Positions 18,173 through 28,900 of a DNA stretch of 64,000 nucleotides are shown piece by piece. The position numbers and the translations under genes are program-made. Under the pieces are notes generated by a model that was not told where the DNA came from, did no database searches, and saw only the letters and a program-made list of their open reading frames with translations. Source of the DNA: Varibaculum cambriense (GTDB taxonomy: Bacteria > Actinomycetota > Actinomycetes > Actinomycetales > Actinomycetaceae); contig NZ_JAKNHJ010000008.1 of NCBI RefSeq assembly GCF_022133705.1, positions 45,659 to 109,658 on the forward strand. The letters run 5' to 3'. Every line of letters starts with the position of its first letter. Positions within the stretch are counted from its first letter, which is position 1.

Positions 18173-18343
18173 GTTCGCTCCTTTGTCTTAGGCATACCGA
18201 AGCGCTCCGCCTCGGTAGCGACAGCTTGTACTCTCTTAGTCTAAACGTTACCGCCTAGCTTGTGGGAAGAATAGTCCCAGATTTAGCTACTGTTCGGTAA
18301 GCTTGAGTGTCGGTAATTTGGCTTTCATGAAAGGATAAGAACT

Positions 18344-18850
<507 letters not shown>

Positions 18851-18902
18851 TAAGCTGTGGCTTGCGCCAATTCAGCGGTGGCAATAAAAAGCATCGGGAT
18901 AG

Positions 18903-19616
18903 ATGACGAACTCTAAGCAGCGCGTCAATATAATCAACGCTCTCATCATTGCCTGCGGGATTGTCTATGTGGCTTCCTGGTTGGCTCCCAGCCTGGTAGA
19001 GCAGTTTCTGTTCTATCCTGGCTTGGGGTTCACCCAGCCCTGGCGGTTTTTGACCGCTGCCTTCTTGCATGGCGGGATCGTGCATTTAGCGTCCAATATG
19101 GCGTTCTTGTACATCCTGGGTGAGCTCGCTCGCCGGGTGATGAGCAACTATCAGATCCTACTGATCTACCTGCTCTCTGCCTGGGGAGGATCGCTCGGCA
19201 CCCTGGTGTGGGCACTCATAACCGGGCAGCAGCAGGCGGTAGTCGGCGCCTCCGGAGCAGTGTTGGGATTATGTGCGGGAGTATTCGTCTACACCCGCAA
19301 CCTACACGGCTCCTCCAGCGCTCTGGGTGGGTTGCTAATAATCAACTTGCTGATCGGGTTCGTGATCCCTAATGTGTCTTGGCAAGGACATTTAGGGGGT
19401 GCCCTGGTGGGAGCACTTATCGGATGGGCGTTGCACCTGGTGGCTGTGATCTCGGGTAGACGGGGACGGAAAAAACTGGGGACAGGCCTGCCGGACGTGG
19501 TGGATCGACAGCGCGCCACCGCCACCGTTAAACGCACGCAAATCATCGGAAATATACTGGTCACCCTGCTATCAGTAGCGTTACTGCTGGTGATTACCGT
19601 GGCCTGCTATATCTGA
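18903..19616 (+). CDS. rhomboid-family intramembrane serine protease
   Basis: A 237-residue membrane protein with about six helices. The catalytic dyad is visible: Ser117 in GASGAVLG and His163 in WQGHLGGALVG. The HGGIVHLASNMAFLYILG segment matches the family's H(x)nN motif in the loop and helix before the active site. It should cleave transmembrane substrates inside the membrane. The substrate is unknown. It lies after ppiA in the arrangement often seen in actinobacteria. After the active-site core there is a short basic loop (GRRGRKK) and a final helix. Confidence 0.9.
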   Translation: MTNSKQRVNIINALIIACGIVYVASWLAPSLVEQFLFYPGLGFTQPWRFLTAAFLHGGIVHLASNMAFLYILGELARRVMSNYQILLIYLLSAWGGSLGTLVWALITGQQQAVVGASGAVLGLCAGVFVYTRNLHGSSSALGGLLIINLLIGFVIPNVSWQGHLGGALVGALIGWALHLVAVISGRRGRKKLGTGLPDVVDRQRATATVKRTQIIGNILVTLLSVALLLVITVACYI

Positions 19617-19839
19617 GAAAAACCATCCAACCCGCTCTGGGGGAACCCCTAAGATTCCAAAGGTGGTCCCCTGAGTCCGGTGGGTGACGTATTTCCTCGC
19701 TGCGACGTCCTCGTCCTCGTAAAAAAATAACCTTAGCCGGTAGTGAAACCAGGCGAGGGCACGGGTAAAAACCTAATAATGTACATAGTGGAGTCAATTC
19801 CCTAACCGAAAGAATCCTCTCCAAAGGTCAAGGAGTAAA

Positions 19840-22314
19840 ATGTTCGAACGCTTTACAGATCGGGCGCGCCGGGTAGTGGTGCTGGCGCAAGATGAGGCGC
19901 GCAGCCTGGAGCATAACTATATCGGCACCGAACATATCCTGTTGGGGCTGATTCGCGAGGGCGAAGGCGTAGCCGCGAAAGCCCTGGAAATGGCGAACAT
20001 TTCCCTCGAGGGCGTGCGCGATCAGGTCATTGAGATCATCGGCAAGGGCGAGAACGATTCGAAAGACCATATCCCCTTTACTCCGCGTGCCAAGAAAGTC
20101 TTAGAACTGTCGATGCGGGAAGCGCTGCAGTTGGGACACAACTATATTGGTACCGAACATATCCTGTTGGGGCTGATTCGCGAGGGCGAAGGCGTCGCGA
20201 ACCAGGTGCTCACCAATCTGGGCGCTGACCTGGGAAGTATTCGCCAAAACGTGATTCATTTGCTCTCCGGATACCCGGGAGCGGGGCAAAATGAAGCAGG
20301 CGGAGAAACCGTGGGGGTGGGCACCGGCACCCAAAAGCCGCAAAAGTCAGGTTCAGCCATCCTCGACCAGTTTGGACGGAACCTTTCGGAGGCGGCGCGG
20401 GAAAACAAACTAGATCCGGTGATCGGGCGCGTCAACGAGATGGAAAGGGTCATGCAGATCCTTTCGCGGCGCACCAAGAACAACCCGGTGTTGATCGGGG
20501 AACCTGGGGTGGGTAAAACCGCAGTAGTAGAGGGGCTCGCGCAGGCGATTGTGCGCGGAGACGTCCCCGAAACCCTTAAAGACAAGCATATTTACTCCCT
20601 GGATATGGGGTCGTTGATCGCCGGATCGCGTTACCGCGGCGACTTCGAGGAACGCTTAAAGAAAGTTCTGAAAGAAATCCGCACCCGCGGGGACATTATT
20701 CTATTCATTGACGAGATTCACACCCTGGTGGGGGCAGGTGCCGCCGAAGGCGCGATTGACGCGGCCTCGATCCTAAAACCGATGCTGGCGCGCGGGGAAC
20801 TGCAGACCATCGGGGCTACCACCACCGAGGAATACCGTAAATATATTGAAAAAGATGCGGCCTTGGAGCGGCGTTTCCAGCCGGTGCAGGTAGAACAGCC
20901 CAGCGTGGAAGATACCGTAAAGATTCTGACCGGTTTGCGGGATCGTTACGAGGCACACCACCGGGTAGTGATTACCGATGACGCGATTCGGGCGGCGGCC
21001 TCTTTGTCTGACCGCTATATTTCGGATCGCTACCTGCCCGATAAGGCGATCGATTTGATTGACGAGGCCGGGGCGCGCCTGCGGATTCACCGCATGACTG
21101 CACCCCCCGAGATTCGGGAAATGGACGAGAAAATCGATGAGGTGCGCCGCGATAAAGAAGCCGCGATTGATGCCCAAGACTTTGAGAAAGCCGCGCGCCT
21201 GCGTGATGAAGAAAAGCAACTTGGTGAAAAACGCGCCCAGCTGGAGGCCGACTGGAAGTCGGGAGAAGGCGACCGGATTGGCACTGTTGATGAGGACTCT
21301 ATTGCGGAAATCCTGGCAATGTCCACCGGTATCCCGGTGTTTAAGCTGACCGAAAAGGAAAGCGCGAAACTGCTGCATATGGAAGATGAGCTGCACAAGC
21401 GGGTTATCGGTCAAAACGAGGCAGTCAGCGCCCTCTCGAAATCTATTCGCAGGACGCGCGCGGGGCTTAAAGACCCGAATCGGCCTGGCGGCTCCTTCAT
21501 TTTTGCCGGGCCCACCGGTGTCGGTAAAACCGAGTTGGCGAAGACCTTGGCAGAGTTCCTCTTTGGTGACGAGTCGGCGCTAATCCAACTGGATATGTCG
21601 GAGTTCGGGGAAAAGCACACCTCCTCCCGCCTATTCGGGGCACCTCCCGGATATGTTGGTTATGACGAGGGCGGGCAGCTTACCGAAAAGGTGCGCCGCA
21701 AGCCCTTCTCAGTGGTGCTCTTTGATGAAATCGAAAAAGCCCATGCCGATATTTTCAACACCCTCTTGCAGGTGCTTGAAGATGGGCGGCTCACTGATTC
21801 TCAAGGGCGGATGGTGGACTTCAAGAACACTGTAATCATCATGACCACCAACCTGGGCACCCGCGAAATCAATAAAGGGGTGCAAACCGGTTTCCAGGCC
21901 GATAATGACCAGGTCGGTTCCTATCAACGGATGAAGAATCGGGTACAGGAAGAACTCAAGCAGCAGTTCCGTCCGGAGTTCCTCAACCGGGTAGATGAAG
22001 TAATCGTGTTCCCGCAACTGGGGATGGAAGAAATCCGCGAGATTGTGGACTTGATGATCACTAAACTGCAAGAACGCACCCAAGAGCAAGATATGACCCT
22101 AAGGCTCACCGATGCGGCTCGCGAAGAACTAGCCACTCGCGGTTTCGATCCGGTACTGGGGGCACGTCCTTTGCGGCGTACTATCCAGCGCGATATCGAG
22201 GACGCCCTCAGCGAAAAGATTCTGTTCGGAGATATCGAGCCGGGTCAAGAAATCGTGGTCGATGTGCGCGAGGGCGAGGACGGGGAAAAGGAGTTTACCT
22301 TTAACGGCAAGTAG
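19840..22314 (+). CDS. clpC: Clp protease ATP-binding subunit ClpC
   Basis: An 824-residue AAA+ unfoldase that feeds proteins to ClpP. Two Clp_N repeats lie at residues 1-145, Walker A motifs are GEPGVGKT (220-227) and GPTGVGKT (557-564), Walker B is ILFIDEIH, and a UVR coiled-coil middle domain lies at about 430-465, which separates ClpC from ClpB. ATG follows AAGGAGTAAA. The Clp_N repeats share a 44-bp identical DNA segment (19927-19970 and 20152-20195). The last 34 bp up to and including the first two bases of the stop codon are repeated exactly at 22859-22892. Identification is firm. Confidence 0.97.
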   Translation: MFERFTDRARRVVVLAQDEARSLEHNYIGTEHILLGLIREGEGVAAKALEMANISLEGVRDQVIEIIGKGENDSKDHIPFTPRAKKVLELSMREALQLGHNYIGTEHILLGLIREGEGVANQVLTNLGADLGSIRQNVIHLLSGYPGAGQNEAGGETVGVGTGTQKPQKSGSAILDQFGRNLSEAARENKLDPVIGRVNEMERVMQILSRRTKNNPVLIGEPGVGKTAVVEGLAQAIVRGDVPETLKDKHIYSLDMGSLIAGSRYRGDFEERLKKVLKEIRTRGDIILFIDEIHTLVGAGAAEGAIDAASILKPMLARGELQTIGATTTEEYRKYIEKDAALERRFQPVQVEQPSVEDTVKILTGLRDRYEAHHRVVITDDAIRAAASLSDRYISDRYLPDKAIDLIDEAGARLRIHRMTAPPEIREMDEKIDEVRRDKEAAIDAQDFEKAARLRDEEKQLGEKRAQLEADWKSGEGDRIGTVDEDSIAEILAMSTGIPVFKLTEKESAKLLHMEDELHKRVIGQNEAVSALSKSIRRTRAGLKDPNRPGGSFIFAGPTGVGKTELAKTLAEFLFGDESALIQLDMSEFGEKHTSSRLFGAPPGYVGYDEGGQLTEKVRRKPFSVVLFDEIEKAHADIFNTLLQVLEDGRLTDSQGRMVDFKNTVIIMTTNLGTREINKGVQTGFQADNDQVGSYQRMKNRVQEELKQQFRPEFLNRVDEVIVFPQLGMEEIREIVDLMITKLQERTQEQDMTLRLTDAAREELATRGFDPVLGARPLRRTIQRDIEDALSEKILFGDIEPGQEIVVDVREGEDGEKEFTFNGK
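22280..22313 (+). repeat. 34-bp direct repeat, copy 1 (clpC 3' end)
   Basis: The segment starting ACGGGGAAAAGGAGTTTACC at the end of clpC is repeated exactly 579 bp downstream at 22859-22892. The pair brackets the orphan XRE gene and looks like the left and right junctions of an insertion into the clpC 3' end. Confidence 0.9.
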
Positions 22315-22439
22315 ACCGCACCTACTCGTCCCCCGTAAGTTGTCCCTCCGATATATTTTCGGTGTCCCTAGTCGTGCCTCGGTACAGGGATAGTTAAGCT
22401 GTAAATGAGGGTGACTTTAAAGCTCTGCTGAACCCTTGT

Positions 22440-22463
22440 GTTTAGAACTTATAAGTTCTAAAC
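22440..22463. promoter_or_regulatory. 24-bp perfect palindrome, likely operator of the XRE gene
   Basis: GTTTAGAACTTA is followed directly by its exact reverse complement, ending 39 bp before the ATG of the XRE gene. The centre (CTTATAAG) could double as a -10 element. Position and symmetry suggest autoregulation by the downstream HTH protein. Confidence 0.65.
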
Positions 22464-22502
22464 TTGAGAGGTGTGGACGGTTGATGTTGAGCTGGTATCC
22501 CA

Positions 22503-22808
22503 ATGACTGTAACTTTAGAGGATTTTCTAGCGGAACATCCGGTGGACAGAACTTTAGTTGATTCTCATAAGCAACGAATGATGGCGGAAGTGCGCGCCTA
22601 TAAACTGCGGGAACTGCGAGAAGCGTCCGGACTAACGCAGCAGCAACTGGCCACACGTATCGGGGTTTCGCAGCGACAGGTTTCCAAGATTGAACGCGGA
22701 GATTTAGAAAGCACCAAAGTTGGCACTATCAGGGGTTATCTGGAGGCCGTGGGGGGAGGGCTCGCAGTAGAGTTCGTCCGCGGTGACGCCCGTATCCGGG
22801 TTGCTTAG
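22503..22808 (+). CDS. XRE-family HTH protein, orphan antitoxin-like
   Basis: 101 residues. An N-terminal segment containing SHKQRMMAEVRAYKLRELRE leads into a Cro/C1 HTH (about 38-92; GLTQQQLATRIGVSQRQVSK), then a short C-terminal strand (LAVEFVRGDARIRV). This arrangement is typical of HigA-type antitoxins that usually follow a RelE/HigB-like toxin gene. No toxin frame is present on either side, so it is either a remnant or a stand-alone regulator. No good Shine-Dalgarno sequence precedes the ATG, and in-frame stops at 22482 and 22488 rule out a longer protein. It sits between two exact copies of the clpC 3' end, which suggests arrival by insertion. Confidence 0.8.
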   Translation: MTVTLEDFLAEHPVDRTLVDSHKQRMMAEVRAYKLRELREASGLTQQQLATRIGVSQRQVSKIERGDLESTKVGTIRGYLEAVGGGLAVEFVRGDARIRVA

Positions 22809-22858
22809 AAACATAAATGGGCGCGGGTCGACTAGGTAGACCGATGCTGCCCAAAGGT

Positions 22859-22892
22859 ACGGGGAAAAGGAGTTTACCTTTAACGGCAAGTA
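22859..22892 (+). repeat. 34-bp direct repeat, copy 2
   Basis: An exact copy of 22280-22313. Here it is not translated as part of ClpC. It is followed by TAATCCCC, so fusion of copy 1 to the sequence after copy 2 would still give an intact clpC with a TAA stop. Confidence 0.9.
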
Positions 22893-23022
22893 ATCCCCGT
22901 GCGCGGCTATGCTCTGCGGGCATTCTTGCCCGGCGACGCCGGTAGCCTCCAGCTTAGGGCGGTCTTTTTTAATCGATCCGGGCTCTGCCGGGTTCAATCA
23001 TCCTTGCAGCACCTCCGTTGCT

Positions 23023-23039
23023 TATAATCTGGCTATAAT
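23023..23039 (+). promoter_or_regulatory. candidate -10 boxes for the 23067 gene
   Basis: Two TATAAT hexamers occur at 23023-23028 and 23034-23039, 28-39 bp before the GTG start. No well-spaced -35 box is evident. Confidence 0.4.
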
Positions 23040-23066
23040 GTGGAGGTAGGAGCGTAAGGAGGATAC

Positions 23067-23837
23067 GTGAGGGCAGTAGCAGAGAAAAAGGCCGGGTTAC
23101 CACCCGAGATGGCCAATGCTGCTGGTGATATTTCGTCCTCGCAAATAAAATCTACAGACCATGCCGCGGCTAAAGATAGCGCGCACCGGGAAGTCTCTAT
23201 AGAGCAGCCGATCCTGTTCCTGGATGTAGACGGGCCGCTGAACCTGTGGGGGAGGGCTAACCGGCGTATTCTCAATCCGCTGCTGCGTGCCCACTTAATA
23301 CATATACAACCAGATAATTCCTTTAACGTTAATGTGGTGCTTTCCCGCCTTCTGGGTCCGCGCCTGCGGGAACTTGGCAAATATTTCGAAGTGCGGTGGG
23401 CGACCTCCTGGAATCAGTGGGCGAATCAGCATCTTTCCCCACTGCTGGGGATTTCGAAGAATCTTCCCTGGGTGCGCTGCCCTAACGGTGACCCCCGGGC
23501 AAAATTTCCCGAAGTTATGGCTGCTGCCGGAGACGCCAGTTTTGCCTGGGTAGATGATTATTTAACCGAGGAAGTAGCCCAACAAACTCGTAAGAAATTG
23601 CTCTCTCCGCAGTGCGCTCTTTTAGTTTCGCCCCATATTATGTGCGGTATAGATCGCGAAGTTGCCCACCTGCTAAAATGGTTTTCGCAAATACCGCAAA
23701 CGGAGCGGGAACCAGGCAGACGCGAGGCGCGGAAAGCGGCTAGTCTTCTAAGTTCAGGAAGAGTTTCCGCCTGGCTGGTTACTCCCTCAATGGTGATGTG
23801 TTTGAGTTTGCGAAAGGGGGCAAAGCGCTATGGCTAA
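23067..23837 (+). CDS. HAD-like protein, function unknown
   Basis: 256 residues. A HAD-type motif I is present as FLDVDGPLN (Asp53 and Asp55) and a late acidic motif as WVDDY, which would bind Mg2+ as in HAD hydrolases. The middle part (VVLSRLLGPRLRELGKYFEVRWATSWNQWANQHL) resembles actinobacterial proteins annotated simply as HAD domain-containing. About 45 extra residues precede motif I. The start is GTG with a strong AAGGAGG site. The last 8 bp overlap the next gene, so the two are translationally coupled. Substrate unknown; phosphatase activity is only inferred. Confidence 0.75.
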   Translation: MRAVAEKKAGLPPEMANAAGDISSSQIKSTDHAAAKDSAHREVSIEQPILFLDVDGPLNLWGRANRRILNPLLRAHLIHIQPDNSFNVNVVLSRLLGPRLRELGKYFEVRWATSWNQWANQHLSPLLGISKNLPWVRCPNGDPRAKFPEVMAAAGDASFAWVDDYLTEEVAQQTRKKLLSPQCALLVSPHIMCGIDREVAHLLKWFSQIPQTEREPGRREARKAASLLSSGRVSAWLVTPSMVMCLSLRKGAKRYG

Positions 23838-25743
23838 ACTGACGGTAGGGAAAGTGGCGAAGCGTTGCCTGGAAATATCAAAACAGTTAAACCCCCGACT
23901 TGACGATCCTCGTTTACAGGATCTGCGCGTCAGTATCGAGCAGGCACGCCGCGCGATTAAGGAAGGGCAGTTACCACGTTGGCAGGTGAAACGACTGGTA
24001 GATACGGTCGCTTTGGCGGCAATGCTCACTGGTAATGCTAAACTCGCGGAACAAGTTTTTGGGTTGTGGATGAAATCCGGACAGTCGATCTCCCAAAACC
24101 CGGCATCTTTGGTATTAGAACCACTCTCGGATTTAGGAAAAAAATCCGAGGGAGCGTCACCGGAGGCTAACCCGGGGCAGCCTGCTGGGCAGGCGCTTGC
24201 GGAAGAGGTCGATAACTTCCAAAGCTCAGGAATGGGACTAGCCGCTATGGTCTCGGCAGCTTACGCGGCTGAAAACGATAGTGCCCAAAACCCTGCGGAA
24301 AGTGCCGGGGTGAAGCAATCATCCAGTAAAACTCCTGCGCCGCAGCCGGCGGAAGCAGAATCAAAATCTGACCAAAGCAATCCAAAGCCGGTCGCTACCG
24401 CACCAGCTCCTGCGGTTTCTGCTAACGCTGAATGGAGTGCTTCGCGCGGACAAATGCCCTGGCTACCCGTCCAGCGCCCGGCTCCGGCGCCGGATTGGCG
24501 AGAGGAAGTCGAACCTGCGCCCGCTGCCGATATTGCTGAGGCGAATTCATCCCAGGTAAAACCGGAAACCAGTCCGGGTAATGTTTTGGCTCCGGGCAGC
24601 GAGTTTCCTCCTCGCCGCTCCCTGGTACGCCGGGATCTTTCCCCCCAGTCTCCCACCCTAGCCAGCAGCCAGATACGACCGGCGCCTGCTCCGCCTGCTG
24701 ATCAGCCCTTGCCAAGTGCAGCACCCCCAAAGCCAGCGGCGCCGGCACCGCCCGCACCAGTAACGCCGGCAGCTGCCCCAACTGAGGTGGCGCCGACGCA
24801 GGCACCACCGCTTGATGATGCTGCTATCTGGGATTATTTCCAAAAGATGGGTTTTGATTCCAAACTCAATATGAGTTTCGAAGAGTTCGTGGCGCGCAAG
24901 AACCATACTGTGTCCAGTAACGCTGAAACTGGGAGTAACTTAGCAGCACATCCGGCCACGCAACTAGAGGCACCGCGTTCGGCTTTTGCGGAAGTGCCGG
25001 ATGAAATGCCAGCTAGTCTGCTAGCTTCGCAGTCAGAACCCTCAGAATCAGCCCTTGCGCCAGCAGAATCGGCTTTGCGACGAGCTGCCCAAAGTCCGTT
25101 GGCGCCCTCTCGGGTACCTCCCGCCGCCCCCCATAAGCCCCGGGAAATATTAGCTGATGCCGACCGGCAGCCTTCAACCAGGCTAATCACTATTCGGGTA
25201 CGCGGCTATTTTGACTATCAACCCCGTTTTACTCGCCCGAAACAGCGTCTCGATGAACCAGCAGTGGCTGGCTCTACCACCTCTTTCGCTAAAAGTATTA
25301 TTAGTGCCGAGGGGCCGATGCCCCTAGAATTTTTAGCGCGCCGTTTGTGTCAGAAGTACCGGATTGAATATCACGAGCAGCGGCCGGAAGAGATCAGTCG
25401 TTGCCTCGGCTCGGGGTTGCGTCTGATATCAGAGCCCGGAATGCGCACTGTTTGGCCAGCTGGGGTCGATCCTCTCAACTGGAATACCGCTCTGCAATCT
25501 CCAATTGGATTACCTCGTAAACTGGAGTCGCTGACCCTAACAGAGGTAGCTAACGCCTTGCGGTGGCAGATCTCGCGTACTAACAGCATGGAGCGAACCG
25601 AGATTATAGGTGAAGCCTTTAAGCTGCTTTACGGTATTTCTCCCTTAACTGCGCCAGCTAGACAGCTAGCAGATAGAGCTATTTCCTATGGGATAGCCAA
25701 TAATCTGTTGGAAGCCGGTAATGACACCCTGTGGCTGCCCTGA
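23830..25743 (+). CDS. Pro/Ala-rich protein with C-terminal DUF3320-like domain
   Basis: 637 residues, not recognised as a named protein. Residues 1-85 form a helical, basic domain. Residues about 100-470 are a low-complexity Pro/Ala/Ser/Glu linker broken by a short ordered patch (IWDYFQKMGFDSKLNMSFEEF). Residues about 483-637 resemble the DUF3320 winged-helix tail of large Dna2-type/DUF4011 helicases: an AKSIISAEGPMPLEFLARRL helix, a VWPAGVDPLNW strand, LTEVANAL and a final ISPLTAPARQLADRAI helix. No helicase motors are present. ATG overlaps the HAD-like gene by 8 bp. There is no signal peptide or membrane segment. The DUF3320 relation is by eye and needs a profile search. Confidence 0.65.
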   Translation: MAKLTVGKVAKRCLEISKQLNPRLDDPRLQDLRVSIEQARRAIKEGQLPRWQVKRLVDTVALAAMLTGNAKLAEQVFGLWMKSGQSISQNPASLVLEPLSDLGKKSEGASPEANPGQPAGQALAEEVDNFQSSGMGLAAMVSAAYAAENDSAQNPAESAGVKQSSSKTPAPQPAEAESKSDQSNPKPVATAPAPAVSANAEWSASRGQMPWLPVQRPAPAPDWREEVEPAPAADIAEANSSQVKPETSPGNVLAPGSEFPPRRSLVRRDLSPQSPTLASSQIRPAPAPPADQPLPSAAPPKPAAPAPPAPVTPAAAPTEVAPTQAPPLDDAAIWDYFQKMGFDSKLNMSFEEFVARKNHTVSSNAETGSNLAAHPATQLEAPRSAFAEVPDEMPASLLASQSEPSESALAPAESALRRAAQSPLAPSRVPPAAPHKPREILADADRQPSTRLITIRVRGYFDYQPRFTRPKQRLDEPAVAGSTTSFAKSIISAEGPMPLEFLARRLCQKYRIEYHEQRPEEISRCLGSGLRLISEPGMRTVWPAGVDPLNWNTALQSPIGLPRKLESLTLTEVANALRWQISRTNSMERTEIIGEAFKLLYGISPLTAPARQLADRAISYGIANNLLEAGNDTLWLP

Positions 25744-25838
25744 TATTAGCGAGTGAAGTCTTTAAAATCTGTTGTCCACCTGATAGGGGTATTTATCTAA
25801 ACTCATCTGAAGATAACCAAATTACGAGCTAAAAATAC

Positions 25839-25866
25839 GGGGGTTGGGAAATATTTCCCAACCCCC
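25839..25866 (-). terminator. terminator of putA
   Basis: A perfect 28-bp palindrome (14-bp arms, GGGGGTTGGGAAAT) lies 37 bp beyond the putA stop. On the minus strand it is followed by a T-rich tract (TATTTTTAGC). Confidence 0.85.
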
Positions 25867-25903
25867 GCAAGGCATTTATTTAGTTATAGAACTAGCGCAG
25901 CGC

Positions 25904-28900
25904 CTAGATTTTCACCTGCTCCGAAAGGGGAGTGTGATTACCGAAACGGTGGTTAGTGAAGGCTACTGCCTGCTCGCGAACAAATGGGATCATTTCTACG
26001 CGTCCACAGGCAGTCACCGGATGTGACCAGACCGCTACATTCACATTGCCATTAACTGCTTCATTGACTGCCTTCACATCTCCACCGATCAGGCGGATAC
26101 GTCCATCCAGCCCGGCAGCGGCAGCCCAGGCCGGCAGACGGTCACGGAAGGACTGATCGGACTCGACCTCGTAATCAATGTGCTGTACGCGCAGGTACTG
26201 AAGCAACGCGGAATCTGGTTCTTGCGGCATCGATACCGAAATCTGCGAACCAACGGCGCGACCTGCAGCTGCCAGCATTAACACCTGAGAGGCGTCCTCG
26301 CCCTCGGATAGACGGATAAGTACCGGCAGCGGGCGGTAACGCAACACGTTACGTTCAACCCGCAGATCCGAGGGGTCATGCCCAATGCCAAACTCGCTGT
26401 CTAGAGCCTGCTGTGAAGAACGCAGCGAGGCCATTACGAACTCTTTATTGGAGTCCAAAGAGCGCGCTACTTTCGCGGCTTCCACCAAGGCACGGTTGCG
26501 TAGCTCCACGCCTTCGTTTTCCGGAATACCATCGGCCTCCCATTCGCCTAAACCGAACAGGTAGGACGGACCGCCAGCTTTCGTACCCGCCCCAATCGCG
26601 GAGTTCTTCCAACCACCGAAGGGCTGACGGCGCACGATAGCGCCGGTGATACCGCGGTTGACGTAGACGTTACCGGACTGTACGCGATCCAGCCACAGGT
26701 TGATTTCATCGGCATCCAAAGAGTGCAAACCAGCGGTCAAACCATAGTCGGTCGCGTTCTGGATCTCGATGGCTTCTTCCAGAGTGTCACAGCGGATAAT
26801 CCCCAGAATCGGACCGAAGTATTCGGTCAGGTGGTATTCACTGCCCGGTTGTACCCCAGCGCGAATGCCGGGAGTCCAGAGTTTCCCGGATTCATCAAGC
26901 TGCTTGGGCTTGAGCGCCCAATGCTCTCCCGGCCCCAAAGTGGTTAGGCCGCGCAGCAGCTTCCCCTTAGCCGGAGCGCATAGCGAACCGGTTTGGCTGG
27001 AGGGGTTGGAGGGGTAGTCCACCACTAGGGAACGTACGCCGTCAAGTAGCTGACGATGAACCCTCTCGGAATAACCGACGGAACCGACCAGGATGGCCAG
27101 GGAAGAAGCGGAGCACTTTTGTCCACAGTGGCTGAACGCCGAGTTAATAATATCTTTGACCGCCAGGTCTAGATCTGCCGAGGGGGTGACAATAATAGCG
27201 TTCTTACCAGAGGTTTCCGCCAACAGTCCCATATTATTGTCCCAGGAACGGAACATCTTGGCGGTGTCGATCGAACCAGTCAAGATTACGCGATCTACCC
27301 GCTCATCAGCCATCAGGTTCTTGCCGAGTTCCCGATTGCCTAGTTGGACAAACTGCAAAACCTCACGCGGAACCCCCGCTTCCCACATAATCTGGGCAAG
27401 CAGTGCACCGGTGCGGCACGATTCTTTGGCTGGCTTGAAGATCACTGCCGAACCTGCTGCCAACGCCGAAACGGTCGAACCAGTAGGAATAGCGATTGGG
27501 AAGTTCCAGGGCGGGGTAGAAACCGTTACCCGTGCCGGCTGGAACTTGGCGCCCGCTTGCTGTTCTAGCTCTAGGCACTGCTGCGCGTAGTAGTGGCAGA
27601 AGTCCACGGCCTCCGATACCTCAATATCGCCGCCATCTAAAGCTTTGCCACATTCTGCGGCCGCGATTTCCATCAGTTTCGCCCGGTTTTGGCTCATTAG
27701 TACGCCAACACGGTGAATAATCTCGCTGCGTTCCTTGGCGGGACGTGCTGCCCACACTTCGGCGGCCGCGGCTGCTCCTGCCAGCATTTGATCCAACACA
27801 TTAGCGTCGGAAACGGTGGCTTCCTCGACCTCTTTAATCCCAATCTGGCAATCGGGAATCGCCTTAACGATCTGGCGTGACCATTCGATATTTTCCGGTA
27901 GGGAAGGATCAGAATCCGGGGTGTTCTCGAAAGTCCACTCCCCATCCTTTTGTACGAAAGATTTAATATCTTCAGCCGTCTCGGTGAGACGATTTTGCTG
28001 GCGGACCGGGCCGACCTCGACGTCATAGACCCGCGCTAAGGCGCGCCGGAAACGCTGCTCTTCCTTGTGAAGCACATTGGCGTCATCCAGATCAAAAATA
28101 TCAGACATGAAGTTCTGATCTAGCGAGTTTTCTTCCAGGCGCCGCACCAAATAGGCAATCGCCACATCGTATTCTTCCGGATTAACTACCGGCACGTAGA
28201 ACAGGAGATGACCGGTATCCTCGGCTACTGCCTTGGACTGGGGAGAAGCCATACCGGTCAGCATCTCGAACTCTACGCCGCCGGACTCTAACACTCCGCG
28301 TTCATGTGCCAGTTCGTAGGCAAAGCCTACGGTGAAAAGGTTCATCCCGGCCACGCCGATCTTAATGTTGCGAGTGCGCTCTTTAGTCAGGGCGTAGTCC
28401 AACACCTTCATATAGTTCGAGTCGGTGTCTTGCTTGCTCTTTTGGGTAGTGAGTTTCCAGCCACGTTCGCGAGAATCAACGGTTTCCATCGAAAGGTTCG
28501 CGCCTTTAACTACGCGAACTTTGATCCGTCCGCCCCCGTTAGCTACGCGCTTAGCTGCCCATTCTTGCAGGTTCTGCATTGCGGGGAGGGCGTCGGGCAG
28601 GTAAGCCTGTAACACGATGCCAGCTTCCAGCTTTTCTAGACCGGGGGTCTCCAGAATCTTCTTGAATACATCAATGGTCATATGGAGGTCTTTATATTCT
28701 TCCATATCCAGGTTGATGAACTTCTTTGGTTCATAGGAGTTTGCGCGCCGATATAGCGGTAGGAGAGCTTTTACAGCTCGATCGACCACATGATCATATG
28801 CCCAAGGATTGTGAGGGCCGGTAACTGCAGATACCTTCAAAGATACGTATTCAACATCGGGACGTTCCAGCAGCGCCATGGTGTCGGTAAGCCGTTTATT

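Noticed and set aside
22970-23010. tRNA-like T-loop sequence (GGTTCAATC)
   Set aside because: No acceptor stem, D-arm or anticodon arm can be placed around it.
23097-23380. Minus-strand open frames opposite the HAD-like gene
   Set aside because: The plus-strand frame has a strong AAGGAGG site, HAD motifs and coupling to the next gene; the reverse frames have none of these.
24261-24808. Minus-strand frames of 128-131 codons opposite the Pro/Ala-rich linker
   Set aside because: They are shadows of a low-complexity GC-rich region, with Gly/Arg-rich translations and no start signals.
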